Both the position numbers and the translations under genes were made by a program. The notes under the pieces are model-generated. The model was not told the DNA's origin. It was given only the letters and a program-made list of their open reading frames with translations, and did not search any database. Shown here piece after piece: positions 18,645 to 27,575 of a stretch of 64,000 nt of DNA. The number at the start of each line of letters is the position of its first letter. The first letter of the stretch is position 1. The DNA is from Gloeocapsa sp. PCC 73106 (GTDB lineage: Bacteria > Cyanobacteriota > Cyanobacteriia > Cyanobacteriales > Gloeocapsaceae): assembly GCF_000332035.1 (NCBI RefSeq), contig NZ_ALVY01000224.1, positions 19,897-83,896 of the forward strand. The letters run 5' to 3'.

Positions 18645-18970
18645 TTAGTGAGTATTAAAGAAGCCAAAGGCTCAGCAATAGAAGCAGAAGGAGCGGTAAA
18701 TTCTCCCGTCATAACGTATTCTAGTCGCAATTTGAGCCAAGTAATTAATTGAGGATTGGTGGAAATGATCGCCGCATTTTCCTCAGGAACTTGGGCTTTA
18801 ACCGCAGCTAGCTCCGCGGCTTCTAGAAAAGCGGGTTGCTTGACTAGCCAAAAGTCAATCTCTTTGTTCTGCTCTTGATAATTGCGGGTGCGTTCCTTGA
18901 AAACCTCTTCTAGGGGTTCTTCTTCCAGTAAAAACTTTTGGCTCGCTAAAACGTAATAATAGGTCGTCAT
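18641..18970 (-). CDS. ycf54: Ycf54 family protein (Mg-protoporphyrin ester cyclase subunit/assembly factor)
   Basis: 109 residues, nearly full match in character to the Ycf54/DUF2488 family: YYYVLASQKFLLEEEPLEEV at the start and NKEIDFWLVKQPAFLE (about 36-51). Ycf54 is needed for activity or stability of the oxygen-dependent cyclase (AcsF/CycI) that makes the fifth ring of chlorophyll. It lies six bases after pdxJ and is probably in the same transcript. Confidence 0.93.
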   Translation of the reverse strand: MTTYYYVLASQKFLLEEEPLEEVFKERTRNYQEQNKEIDFWLVKQPAFLEAAELAAVKAQVPEENAAIISTNPQLITWLKLRLEYVMTGEFTAPSASIAEPLASLILTN

Positions 18971-18976
18971 GACTAG

Positions 18977-19699
18977 TTATAACTGTCCTCTGATTGCAAG
19001 TTTCATTTCTCGTACGGCTCGTTCTATACCGACAAGTACCGCACGACTTATTATTGTATGACCAATATTGAGTTCTTCAACCCCTGGGAGAGAAACTACC
19101 GGGTAAACATTAGTATAAGTCAAACCATGGCCTAAATTTACTCTTAAGCCTAAAGCGATCGCTTGTTCACAACCCCGATGTAAACAGTCTAATTCTAACT
19201 GACGATTTTTTTCTCCTTCCGCTTCGGCGTATTTACCTGTATGCAACTCGATAAATTGGGCTTGAGTTTTAGTTGCGGCTTCAATTTGCGCCAAATCTGC
19301 GTCAATAAACCAACTCACGGGAATACCAGCGCCCTGTAATCTCTTGACAATCTCCGTGAAATCCACTAAGTTACTCAGCAGATTAATACCTCCTTCTGTA
19401 GTAATTTCAGCTCTAAGCTCTGGGACTAAAGTTACATAGTCAGGTTTAATGTCTAGAGCGATGTTTACCATTTCCTCAGTGGGAGCCATTTCGAGATTTA
19501 AATGAGTTCTTACGGTTTCTCTAAGTATACGTACATCCCTATCTTGGATATGGCGGCGATCCTCGCGCAGGTGTACCGTGATTCCATCAGCCCCTCCTAA
19601 CTCTGCTAAAACAGCTGCCGCCACCGGATCTGGTTCCACAGTCCGACGCGCTTGTCTAATTGTAGCAATATGGTCGATATTCACACCTAGGCTAGGCAT
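18977..19699 (-). CDS. pdxJ: Pyridoxine 5'-phosphate synthase
   Basis: 240 residues from the ATG at 19699 (an in-frame ATG eight codons earlier is possible, but the family start is [17 protein letters not shown]). It makes pyridoxine 5'-phosphate from 1-deoxyxylulose 5-phosphate and 3-amino-2-oxopropyl phosphate. TIM-barrel signatures seen: [27 protein letters not shown] and the C-terminal GHGLTYTNV and [13 protein letters not shown] phosphate-binding loops. Confidence 0.95.
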   Translation of the reverse strand: MPSLGVNIDHIATIRQARRTVEPDPVAAAVLAELGGADGITVHLREDRRHIQDRDVRILRETVRTHLNLEMAPTEEMVNIALDIKPDYVTLVPELRAEITTEGGINLLSNLVDFTEIVKRLQGAGIPVSWFIDADLAQIEAATKTQAQFIELHTGKYAEAEGEKNRQLELDCLHRGCEQAIALGLRVNLGHGLTYTNVYPVVSLPGVEELNIGHTIISRAVLVGIERAVREMKLAIRGQL

Positions 19700-19930
19700 A
19701 CTCTTTTTGTTGTTGATGTTCAATAGGATATATTAATTCTATTTGATTTGAATTCTGAACTGGATGCAATTATTACAACGTTCCAGTGGAGTTAATATTC
19801 TTGTTGAGAAGTTGGTTTTGAAACTTGTTTGGAAGTCAATTGCATGCGCCCACAGATTTCCAGTATAATAAAATTATACCCGATAAAGCGCAATGTTGTC
19901 AAGGCCTCATTCCCAATATCCTAAATTGGC

Positions 19931-20302
19931 GATATTGCTCAGGATCTCGGACCTTCGGTATGCGATCGCCTCCTTCAGTCAATTTATTCTTTATTACTTA
20001 ATTCTTTAGATTTAGGTGAAGCTTCGGTTATTCAATTAGCCCTCAATGAACAAATAGCAACAGTTTGTATTAATGAAGCAATAGGGCGAAGAATAGCCCG
20101 ATTAAGTGGCTTATTAGTAACAGGTTCAATTGGGATCTTACTGAAAGCTAAACAGGAGGGTTATCCTATTTCCCTAAAAGAAGCTTGTACAAAGATGCTC
20201 ACTCACAACATCCGTTTCAGTTAAGCTGTTATTGACTTTGCTCTCAAACAAAATAGAGAAATTGAGTCCCTGAGCGATCGCACATCATCCCATATACAAT
20301 AA
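19931..20302 (+). pseudogene. DUF3368 (PIN-like toxin) gene remnant
   Basis: A single frame encodes the C-terminal two thirds of a DUF3368 protein: SLDLGEASVIQLALNEQ, then DEA-like box INEAIGRRIARLSGLLVTGS and a KAKQEGYPISLKEA helix. It has an in-frame TAA at 20222-20224 where Glu is expected (RFS-stop-AVIDFALKQ). The N-terminal PIN strand with the first catalytic Asp is missing. DUF3368 proteins commonly pair with UPF0175 antitoxins. The rest of the 19700-20388 gap holds no other gene that I can see. Confidence 0.7.
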
Positions 20303-20388
20303 TTCTTAACCACGTTTTGGTAAACACGATACCTAGTTTATGGTATATTAGTAGTCCAAAAAAGATTATTCTTAATTAGGAGGAATTT

Positions 20389-23097
20389 ATGAGCTTCCCC
20401 GCACAGTTTGAACTCTCCAGTCTTGACGGGAGCAACGGCTTCACCCTCAATGGGATTGCCGGAAATGACAGATCAGGCTTCTCAGTAAGTAGTGCAGGGG
20501 ATATCAACAACGATGGTTTCGATGACTTGATTATCGGCGCAGACGGTGCTGATATCAATGGAAATGCTTCAGGATCGAGTTATGTCGTCTTTGGCAAAGG
20601 TACTTCCTTTAGTGCCACCTTAAACCTCTCTACTCTCAACAGCTTTACCCTCAATGGCGTTACACCAGTTGACTATTCAGGTAGATCAGTAAGTAGTGCA
20701 GGAGATATCAACGGCGATGGTTTCGATGATCTGATTATTGGTGCATTCGGTGCCGACCCCAATGGAAGTGCTTCAGGATCGAGTTACCTGGTCTTTGGTA
20801 AGGGTACTACCTTTAGTTCTCCTTTAAACCTCTCTACTCTCAACGGTACCAACGGTTTTATCCTCAATGGGTCTGATGCTAATGACAATTCAGGCAGATC
20901 AGTAAGTAATGCAGGGGATATCAATGGTGATGGTTTCGATGACCTAATTATTGGTGCATTCGGTGCCGACCCTAATGGAACTCAATCAGGAGAAAGTTAC
21001 GTGGTCTTTGGTAAGGGTACTACCTTTAGTTCTCCTTTAAACCTCTCTACTCTCAACGGTACCAACGGCTTTACTATCAATGGGGTTGATGCTTATGACT
21101 ATTCGGGCAGATCAGTAAGTAACGCAGGGGATATCAATGGTGATGGTTTCGATGACCTAATTATTGGTGCATACCTTGCTGACCCTAATGGAACTCAATC
21201 AGGAGAGAGTTACGTGGTTTTTGGTAAGGATACTACCTTTAGTTCTCCTTTAAACCTCTCTACTCTCAACGGTACCAACGGTTTTACCATCAATGGGGTT
21301 ACAAGTTTTGATAGATCAGGCTTCTCAGTAAGTAGTGCCGGGGATATAAATGGCGATGGTCTCGATGACCTCATTATCGGTGCATATCGTGCCGACGTCA
21401 ATGGAGCTGATTCAGGTTCGATTTACGTAGTCTTTGGTCAGAATACTCCCTTTAGTTCTCCTTTAAACCTCTTTACTCTCAACGGTCCCAATGGCTTTAC
21501 TATCAACGGTATTGCAGCAGGTGACAGATTAGGTAGATCAGTAAGTAGTGCGGGGGATGTCAATGACGATGGTATCGATGACCTGATCATCGGTGCAGTC
21601 GGTGCCGATCCCAATGGAAGTTTTTCAGGGTCGAGTTACGTGGTCTTTGGTAAGAATACTCCCTTCAGTCCTACCTTAAACCTTTCTACCCTCAACGGTA
21701 CCAACGGTTTTACCCTTAATGGGATTAATGCTTATGATAATTCAGGCTACTCAGTAAGTAGTGCAGGAGATGTCAACGGCGATGGTATCGATGACCTCAT
21801 TATCGGTGCATACGGTGGCGATCCCAATGGGGGTGCTTCAGGAGAGAGTTACGTAGTCTTTGGCGCCCCACCTCCGAGTATTAGCGTTACCGTCTCCCCC
21901 ACGAGTGTCACCGAAGATGGTAGTGACAACCTCGTCTATACCTTTACCCGCACGAGAAATACTAGTAGCGCTCTCAATGACGTCAACTTCAACGTTGGGG
22001 GTGAAGCCATCTTTAACAATGATTACACCCAAACAGGTGCGACCTCGTTTAATGCTAATAGCGGAACAGTCAACTTTAACGCAGGTTCAGCCACAACTAC
22101 AGTAACGCTAGATCCTACAGAAGATACTATCCAAGAGTTTAATGAAACGGCGATTTTGACTCTAGCACCTGGTAATGATTACAGAATAGGGATTCCTGCT
22201 TCAGCTACGGGTAGGATTATCAACGATGATAGTGGTGGTGGAAGCACAAACCCGACCATTACTGTGACCGTTTCCCCTACGAGTGTGGCTGAAAATGGTA
22301 GTGACAACCTCGTTTATACCTTTACTCGCACTGGAAGTACTGGTAACCCACTCAATAACGTTAATGTTGGTGTTGCAGGGACAGCAACTTTTAATAATGA
22401 TTACACTGTGACGGGTGGGAACTCATTTAATGCCAATACAGGAAGAATTAACTTTAATTCGGGTTCAGCTACGGCTACAGTAACCCTAGATCCTCTACAA
22501 GATGCGATAATAGAAACCAATGAGACGGCGATTCTGAGGGTAACTTCTGGTACAGGTTATAACGTGGGGAATCCTGCTTCTGCTACGGGTACGATTATCG
22601 ATGGTGGTGGAAGCATAAACCCTTCAGTTATTGTCTCGGTTTCTCCTACGAGTGTGAATGAAAATGGGCTTGGTAACCTGGTTTATACTTTTACTCGCAC
22701 TACAAATTCAGGAACGGCACTCAATAATGTTAATTTCGACGTTGGGGGTGGAGCGATCTTTAATGATGATTATACGGTAACGGGAGCAGCTTCATTTAAT
22801 GGTACTACGGGAACGGTGAATTTCCGACCAAGAGCAACTACGGTCAGAGTGACAGTAAATCCTAAAGGAGATACTAGGGTAGAACCGGATGAAACGGTCT
22901 TATTGACGGTTACGAGTGGTAGTGGTTACACAGTAGGAAACCCTAATGAAGCTGAGGGTGCGATTGTTAATGACGATCGCCGGGGTAACCAAGATACTCT
23001 CAATATATCTCTGGGTAAGAATGGTAATACTGTAGCGATGGAGGAGTTGGGAAAGAGTATGTCGTATTTCGATCCTGAAGTTGATGTAGTTATGTAG
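20389..23097 (+). CDS. FG-GAP (integrin alpha-like) and Calx-beta repeat protein
   Basis: 902 residues with a strong ribosome site (TAGGAGGAA, six bases before ATG). Seven FG-GAP blades (about residues 8-490), each with a DxNxDGxDDLIIGA calcium loop and SSYVVFGK, form a beta-propeller like integrin alpha heads. Three Calx-beta domains follow (about 495-610, 620-735, 740-860), each starting VSPTSVxExG and ending in NDD. No signal peptide; export would need a C-terminal signal, and the tail lacks RTX repeats. Likely a calcium-dependent surface or matrix adhesin; lifestyle role is inference. Confidence 0.88.
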   Translation: MSFPAQFELSSLDGSNGFTLNGIAGNDRSGFSVSSAGDINNDGFDDLIIGADGADINGNASGSSYVVFGKGTSFSATLNLSTLNSFTLNGVTPVDYSGRSVSSAGDINGDGFDDLIIGAFGADPNGSASGSSYLVFGKGTTFSSPLNLSTLNGTNGFILNGSDANDNSGRSVSNAGDINGDGFDDLIIGAFGADPNGTQSGESYVVFGKGTTFSSPLNLSTLNGTNGFTINGVDAYDYSGRSVSNAGDINGDGFDDLIIGAYLADPNGTQSGESYVVFGKDTTFSSPLNLSTLNGTNGFTINGVTSFDRSGFSVSSAGDINGDGLDDLIIGAYRADVNGADSGSIYVVFGQNTPFSSPLNLFTLNGPNGFTINGIAAGDRLGRSVSSAGDVNDDGIDDLIIGAVGADPNGSFSGSSYVVFGKNTPFSPTLNLSTLNGTNGFTLNGINAYDNSGYSVSSAGDVNGDGIDDLIIGAYGGDPNGGASGESYVVFGAPPPSISVTVSPTSVTEDGSDNLVYTFTRTRNTSSALNDVNFNVGGEAIFNNDYTQTGATSFNANSGTVNFNAGSATTTVTLDPTEDTIQEFNETAILTLAPGNDYRIGIPASATGRIINDDSGGGSTNPTITVTVSPTSVAENGSDNLVYTFTRTGSTGNPLNNVNVGVAGTATFNNDYTVTGGNSFNANTGRINFNSGSATATVTLDPLQDAIIETNETAILRVTSGTGYNVGNPASATGTIIDGGGSINPSVIVSVSPTSVNENGLGNLVYTFTRTTNSGTALNNVNFDVGGGAIFNDDYTVTGAASFNGTTGTVNFRPRATTVRVTVNPKGDTRVEPDETVLLTVTSGSGYTVGNPNEAEGAIVNDDRRGNQDTLNISLGKNGNTVAMEELGKSMSYFDPEVDVVM
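20490..21860 (+). repeat. Coding FG-GAP repeats
   Basis: The DNA unit carrying GCAGGGGATATCAA-type sequence recurs near 20494, 20698, 20911 and 21124 (spacing 204-213 bases), with long identical stretches between the third and fourth units, showing recent duplication. Confidence 0.8.
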
Positions 23098-23140
23098 GAA
23101 GACGTGAAAGAAGATTTCTGTGATTTTTTGCTCGGGGAAT

Positions 23141-23169
23141 GGGGAAAATTTTACCTTTTCCCCGTTTTT
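23141..23169 (+). terminator. Rho-independent terminator after the FG-GAP gene
   Basis: Perfect 8-bp stem GGGGAAAA / TTTTCCCC with a 7-base loop, then G and five T. It ends the adhesin transcript before the convergent ppk2 gene. Confidence 0.8.
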
Positions 23170-23335
23170 AATGATCGTTGTCAAATTTTCAGCGAACTCA
23201 ATACCAGTTTTCTAAATTCATTTCGAATTCCGAAGAGCGATCGCCCTATCTGGATTCTCGAAATAGAAGACAAGATAGCAAGTTGGTTGAATTTTCAATT
23301 TTGTTCTGGACGTCTAGCTTATAGCCCTCTTCAAT

Positions 23336-24241
23336 TTAATAATATTGAGGAACAAAGAATTGCTCGTTAAGAGGGGGCCGCACGTAGTCCGCTGCGGGTT
23401 TTCTCGGTGGTAACTCCAAGGCTTCGGGAGTCATATCTTCATAAGGTATTTTACTCAAGATATGTTTGATGCAATTTAAACGAGCGCGTTTTTTGTCATC
23501 CGCGTCAACGGTAAACCAAGGCGCTTCGGGAATATTGGTATGAGCAAACATTTTATCTTTCGCTTGAGAATATTCTACCCAACGTTCTCTTGATTCTAAG
23601 TCCATAGGGCTGAGTTTCCAACGGCGCGCGGGATCTGAGAGTCGGGATTGAAATCTCACTTCTTGTTCCTGATCGCTCACTGAGAACCAGTATTTAAGCA
23701 GCACAATCCCCGAACGCACTAACATCCGTTCAAATTCAGGACAAGAGTTAAGAAATTCTTTGTATTGTTCCTCGGTGCAAAAGCCCATGACGTGCTCTAC
23801 ACCCGCTCGGTTGTACCAACTGCGATCGAATAAAACGATTTCACCCGCTGAAGGAAAATGTTCTACGTAGCGTTGGAAGTACCATTGAGTTTTCTGTAAA
23901 TCCGAGGGAGTTCCCAAGGCTACCACTCTACAGCCTCTGGGGTTGAGAGACTCAGTAATACGCTTGATGGTGCCTCCTTTTCCTGCGGCGTCTCGTCCCT
24001 CAAAAATGATAATGACGCGGAAACCCACGTGTTTAATCCAGTATTGCATTTTGACCAGTTCAACCTGAAGGTGCTCTAGTTCTTTTTCGTAAGATTTATT
24101 CTTGAGCTTACTGGGTTTACCTTCGGCGCGGCGGGGATTATTGTCTAGTTGTAAAGAAATTCTGTAAAGATCCTCTTTGTTTTTTTTCTTTTTCTTTTTG
24201 TCTTTCAGTTGTTGATCATTATTTGTGGTGATTTCATCCAT
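23336..24241 (-). CDS. ppk2: Polyphosphate kinase 2
   Basis: 301 residues. It transfers phosphate between polyphosphate and nucleoside diphosphates. A lysine-rich N-terminal tail (about 15-25) precedes the kinase core: Walker A GRDAAGKGGT (about 86), DRSWYNRAGVEHVMG (about 147) and a lid with SRLSDPARRWKLSPMD. The length and single domain fit class I PPK2 enzymes, which usually prefer NDP phosphorylation. It converges on the FG-GAP gene and is transcribed alone. Confidence 0.93.
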   Translation of the reverse strand: MDEITTNNDQQLKDKKKKKKNKEDLYRISLQLDNNPRRAEGKPSKLKNKSYEKELEHLQVELVKMQYWIKHVGFRVIIIFEGRDAAGKGGTIKRITESLNPRGCRVVALGTPSDLQKTQWYFQRYVEHFPSAGEIVLFDRSWYNRAGVEHVMGFCTEEQYKEFLNSCPEFERMLVRSGIVLLKYWFSVSDQEQEVRFQSRLSDPARRWKLSPMDLESRERWVEYSQAKDKMFAHTNIPEAPWFTVDADDKKRARLNCIKHILSKIPYEDMTPEALELPPRKPAADYVRPPLNEQFFVPQYY

Positions 24242-24332
24242 CAGTTTGCCTCTGATTTCTTTAAGCTTTATTTAGTATTTAACACACTTGCTCGAATCTT
24301 TGTATGGACTGTAACCAAACTTATAGAGATTC

Positions 24333-25004
24333 TCAATCTTTAAGGACGTATCCTACACCTCTGACTGTGTGAATCAAGCGTTTTTCTTCCTGAGCTTCTA
24401 ATTTTAAACGCAAATAACGCACATATACCTCGATAATATTGGAATCTCCCAAAAAATCGTAGCCCCAAACTCTTTCTAAAATTTGATCTCGCGTTAATAC
24501 TTGTCGAGGATGAGTGAGCAGATATTCGAGTAAATCAAATTCTTTAGCTGTCAATTCGATGGAACGCTGAGCGCGATAGACTTCTCTAGTACTGCGATTG
24601 AGACGCAGATCACAGAATTGTAATTGTTCACTATTTTGTTCCTGAGTCCTTCTAAGATTAGCTCTAATCCTGGCTAATAATTCCTCAATACTAAAAGGTT
24701 TAACCAGATAATCATCTGCACCCGCGTCTAAACCCGCGACGCGATCGCTGATTTCATCTTTAGCGGTTAGGAGAATAATCGGAACGCGATCGCCAGTTAA
24801 GCGTAAGCGACGACAAATTTCTAAGCCAGAGATTCCTGGTAACATCCAGTCGAGTAACACCAAATCAGGTTTAGTTTCTCTAGCAGTAGTCAAGCCCGCC
24901 AGACCATCATGAACTACGGTAATAGAGTAGCCCTCGTACTTGAGTTCTAATTCAATAAATTGAGCTAATTTGACTTCATCTTCTACAACTAAAATTGAAA
25001 TCAT
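24333..25004 (-). CDS. OmpR/PhoB-family response regulator
   Basis: 223 residues. Receiver domain (1-118) with the acidic pair in VVEDE, phosphoacceptor Asp about residue 52 in VLLDWMLPG, the switch Thr in LLTAKD and Lys in LVKPF. A winged-helix DNA-binding domain follows (about 128-222), with ELTAKEFDLLEYLL and VRGVGYVL. It starts five bases after the stop of the K+ channel gene, so the two are probably co-transcribed. No histidine kinase gene is adjacent; target genes unknown. Confidence 0.93.
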   Translation of the reverse strand: MISILVVEDEVKLAQFIELELKYEGYSITVVHDGLAGLTTARETKPDLVLLDWMLPGISGLEICRRLRLTGDRVPIILLTAKDEISDRVAGLDAGADDYLVKPFSIEELLARIRANLRRTQEQNSEQLQFCDLRLNRSTREVYRAQRSIELTAKEFDLLEYLLTHPRQVLTRDQILERVWGYDFLGDSNIIEVYVRYLRLKLEAQEEKRLIHTVRGVGYVLKD

Positions 25005-25008
25005 AACT

Positions 25009-26067
25009 TTACTGTTGTTTAGGTAATCGAGGTGAATTAGGAGAAATTGGGCCTAACAGACTATTAAGTAAGCGCAATTGCTCACCAGTGCCCATACAAA
25101 TCAATAAATCTCCCGTTTTCAAGAGTGTATCTCCGGTAGGTCCAGCGATCAGCTCTCCATCGGTGCGACGTATAGCTAAGACTAAAGCTCCAGACTGCGA
25201 TCGCAATCTAGCTTCACTGAGAGTTTGTCCAACGTAGGGACAGATTTGAGGATCCAAGAGAAATTCCTCCAGATAAAAAGAGCGGTCACTCCCTGCTAAA
25301 ATCCCATCGACGAAATCCATAACTTGGGGTCGGATCGCTACTGCAGCTAGACGTTTACCCCCAGTGATATAGGGAGAAACTACAGCATCAGCTCCCGCTC
25401 TTTGTAGCTTTTTCACCGCTTCTTCGCTACTAGCCCGGGAAATTGCCCGAATCTTAGGATTAAGAGTTTTCGCCGACAAAACGGTATAAAGATTTTCAGC
25501 GTCAGAACTCAGAGTCGTAATCAAACACACCGCTTTATCTATTTTAGCTCTTTGTAAAGACTCGTCCAGGGTTGCATCTTCTTGAATAACCACATAGCCT
25601 AACTCTTGAGCCTTTTCTGCCCGTTCTAATTGAGAATCTATGACAATAAAAGGAACACCCTCAGCTTCAAGTTCTCGAGCAACCTGCGTCCCGGTGCGAC
25701 CAAAACCACAGAGAATATAATGATTTATCAAACTATCAATCAACAGATCTTCTTGCCTCCGTTTAATACCCGCTTGAAAATAACCTTCGATTAAAGCTTC
25801 TGTGAAGCGGTTGACCATATAACCAATGGTAATCAAACCCATCAAGATTAAAGCCATGGTGAACAGACGACCTCTTGCACCCAAGGGTTGAACCTCGAGA
25901 AATCCTACGGTAGATAGAGTAATAATCGTCATGTAAGAAGCTTCTGACCACGACCATCCCTCCACTCCCTTGTACCAAAACGTACCTAGTAGAAATATAA
26001 CTAACAGAGTAAAAGCACCCGTTAATAAATCTCTTTTAATCTGTCTATATTTTCTCTGGATTAACAT
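25009..26067 (-). CDS. Potassium channel with RCK (TrkA-N/TrkA-C) domains
   Basis: 352 residues. Two membrane segments (about 14-33 and 64-84) flank a pore loop with TLSTVGFLEV, where TVGF replaces the textbook TVGYG filter. Then a TrkA-N nucleotide-binding domain (about 110-230, CGFGRTGTQVA) and a TrkA-C domain (about 250-340). The layout is that of ligand-gated MthK-like channels or other two-TM potassium channels. It is followed at five bases by the response regulator gene. Confidence 0.88.
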   Translation of the reverse strand: MLIQRKYRQIKRDLLTGAFTLLVIFLLGTFWYKGVEGWSWSEASYMTIITLSTVGFLEVQPLGARGRLFTMALILMGLITIGYMVNRFTEALIEGYFQAGIKRRQEDLLIDSLINHYILCGFGRTGTQVARELEAEGVPFIVIDSQLERAEKAQELGYVVIQEDATLDESLQRAKIDKAVCLITTLSSDAENLYTVLSAKTLNPKIRAISRASSEEAVKKLQRAGADAVVSPYITGGKRLAAVAIRPQVMDFVDGILAGSDRSFYLEEFLLDPQICPYVGQTLSEARLRSQSGALVLAIRRTDGELIAGPTGDTLLKTGDLLICMGTGEQLRLLNSLLGPISPNSPRLPKQQ

Positions 26068-26165
26068 TTTTGCATTGGTATAGAAAAAACTACCCGAAAA
26101 ATTCTCTAGGGTTAGAATAAAGTATCGATTTAATTCAATTTTGCCATTTTCACTAGGAGTGAATT

Positions 26166-27434
26166 GTGAGTCCAGAAACCGTTATTAGTGATTTTTCAGT
26201 AACTTCTCCTCCTACTCAACCTTTTGACGTGGAAAACTTTGACCATTTTGTCATGAAGACTTATGGGCGTTTTCCTCTAGCCTTGACTAAAGGTAGTGGT
26301 TGTCGGGTTTGGGATACAACGGGACGAGAATATCTAGATTTTGTGGCGGGTATCGCCACTTGTACCTTGGGTCATGCTCATCCTGCTTTAATTAAAGCTG
26401 TAACCGAACAAATACAAAAACTGCACCACGTCTCTAATCTCTATTACATCCCAGAACAGGGAGAATTGGCACAATGGATTGTAGAACATTCTTGCGCTGA
26501 TAAGGTGTTCTTTTGCAATTCAGGGGCTGAAGCTAATGAAGCGGCGATCAAACTAGCTCGTAAATACGCTCATCAGGTATTAGATTTAGAAATTCCAGTA
26601 ATTGTCACCGCTCACGCTAGTTTTCACGGGCGTACTTTAGCTACCCTTACCGCGACAGGACAACCTAAATATCAACAAGGCTTTAGTCCTTTGGTTCCAG
26701 GCTTTGCTTATGTACCTTATAACGATATCGGCGCGATTGAAAATGCCATTACCGATATTGATGAGGGCAATTCTCGCGTAGCTGCGATTATGCTCGAACC
26801 TCTACAGGGAGAGGGTGGCGTTCGTCCTGGGGATTTAGAATATTTCCAACGTTTGCGCCAAATTTGCGACGACACTGGTATATTGTTGATTTTCGATGAG
26901 GTACAAGTAGGCGTAGGACGCACGGGTAAATACTGGGGCTATGAAAATCTAGGTGTAGAACCCGATATTTTCACCAGCGCCAAAGGGTTAGCCGGTGGTA
27001 TTCCCATTGGGGCAATGATGTGCAAAGATTTTTGTAACGTATTTGAACCAGGTAGTCACGCTAGTACTTTTGGGGGGAATCCTTTCGCTTGTGCAGCAGC
27101 TTTGAGCGTTGCTCATACCATCGAAGCAGAACATTTATTACAAAATGTCCAAGCACGGGGTGAACAACTGCGGGCTAAGTTGGGAGCGATTGCACTGAAA
27201 TATCCTAAACTATTTATAGAGGTACGGGGTTGGGGCTTGATCAATGGTCTAGAACTTCACCCAGATACGGCAATTACTTCCCTGGATTTAGTGAAAGAAG
27301 CGATGAACCAAGGCTTATTACTAGCCCCAGCTGGTCCTAAAGTTTTGCGCTTTGTACCACCTCTAATCGTTAGTTCACAAGAAGTTGAAGCAGCAGCAGC
27401 TAAATTAGAACAAGCGATCGCAGCTACGGTTTAA
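26166..27434 (+). CDS. argD: Acetylornithine aminotransferase
   Basis: 422 residues, GTG start with AGGAG six bases upstream. PLP-dependent class III aminotransferase converting N-acetylglutamate semialdehyde to N-acetylornithine in arginine synthesis. Motifs: FCNSGAEANEAAIKLARKY, ASFHGRTLATL, IFDEVQVGVGRTG and the PLP lysine in SAKGLAGGIPIGAM (about residue 272). Weak relation to GABA or ornithine transaminases is possible, but the length and motifs fit ArgD. Confidence 0.94.
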   Translation: MSPETVISDFSVTSPPTQPFDVENFDHFVMKTYGRFPLALTKGSGCRVWDTTGREYLDFVAGIATCTLGHAHPALIKAVTEQIQKLHHVSNLYYIPEQGELAQWIVEHSCADKVFFCNSGAEANEAAIKLARKYAHQVLDLEIPVIVTAHASFHGRTLATLTATGQPKYQQGFSPLVPGFAYVPYNDIGAIENAITDIDEGNSRVAAIMLEPLQGEGGVRPGDLEYFQRLRQICDDTGILLIFDEVQVGVGRTGKYWGYENLGVEPDIFTSAKGLAGGIPIGAMMCKDFCNVFEPGSHASTFGGNPFACAAALSVAHTIEAEHLLQNVQARGEQLRAKLGAIALKYPKLFIEVRGWGLINGLELHPDTAITSLDLVKEAMNQGLLLAPAGPKVLRFVPPLIVSSQEVEAAAAKLEQAIAATV

Positions 27435-27440
27435 AACTAC

Positions 27441-27475
27441 CTAGGAAAAGGTTTTCCTAGAGACCTTTTCCCCTA
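27441..27475 (+). terminator. Hairpin after argD, probable terminator
   Basis: Perfect inverted repeat CTAGGAAAA / TTTTCCTAG (27441-27460) starting seven bases after the argD stop; an alternative stem AAAAGGT / ACCTTTT overlaps it. The T tract is short, so efficiency is uncertain. Confidence 0.5.
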
Positions 27476-27575
27476 TGTTTGGACTTTTAATGCGAGAATC
27501 TTGTATGATTACTGCTAAAAACTAAAGTTGTAAGTGTATGCTAAGGCTTAAAGTTGGATGTGAGGAGTTAGGTTA

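Noticed and set aside
23104..23370. 88-codon rightward frame after the FG-GAP gene
   Set aside because: It runs through the terminator hairpin and overlaps the end of ppk2; no family resemblance.
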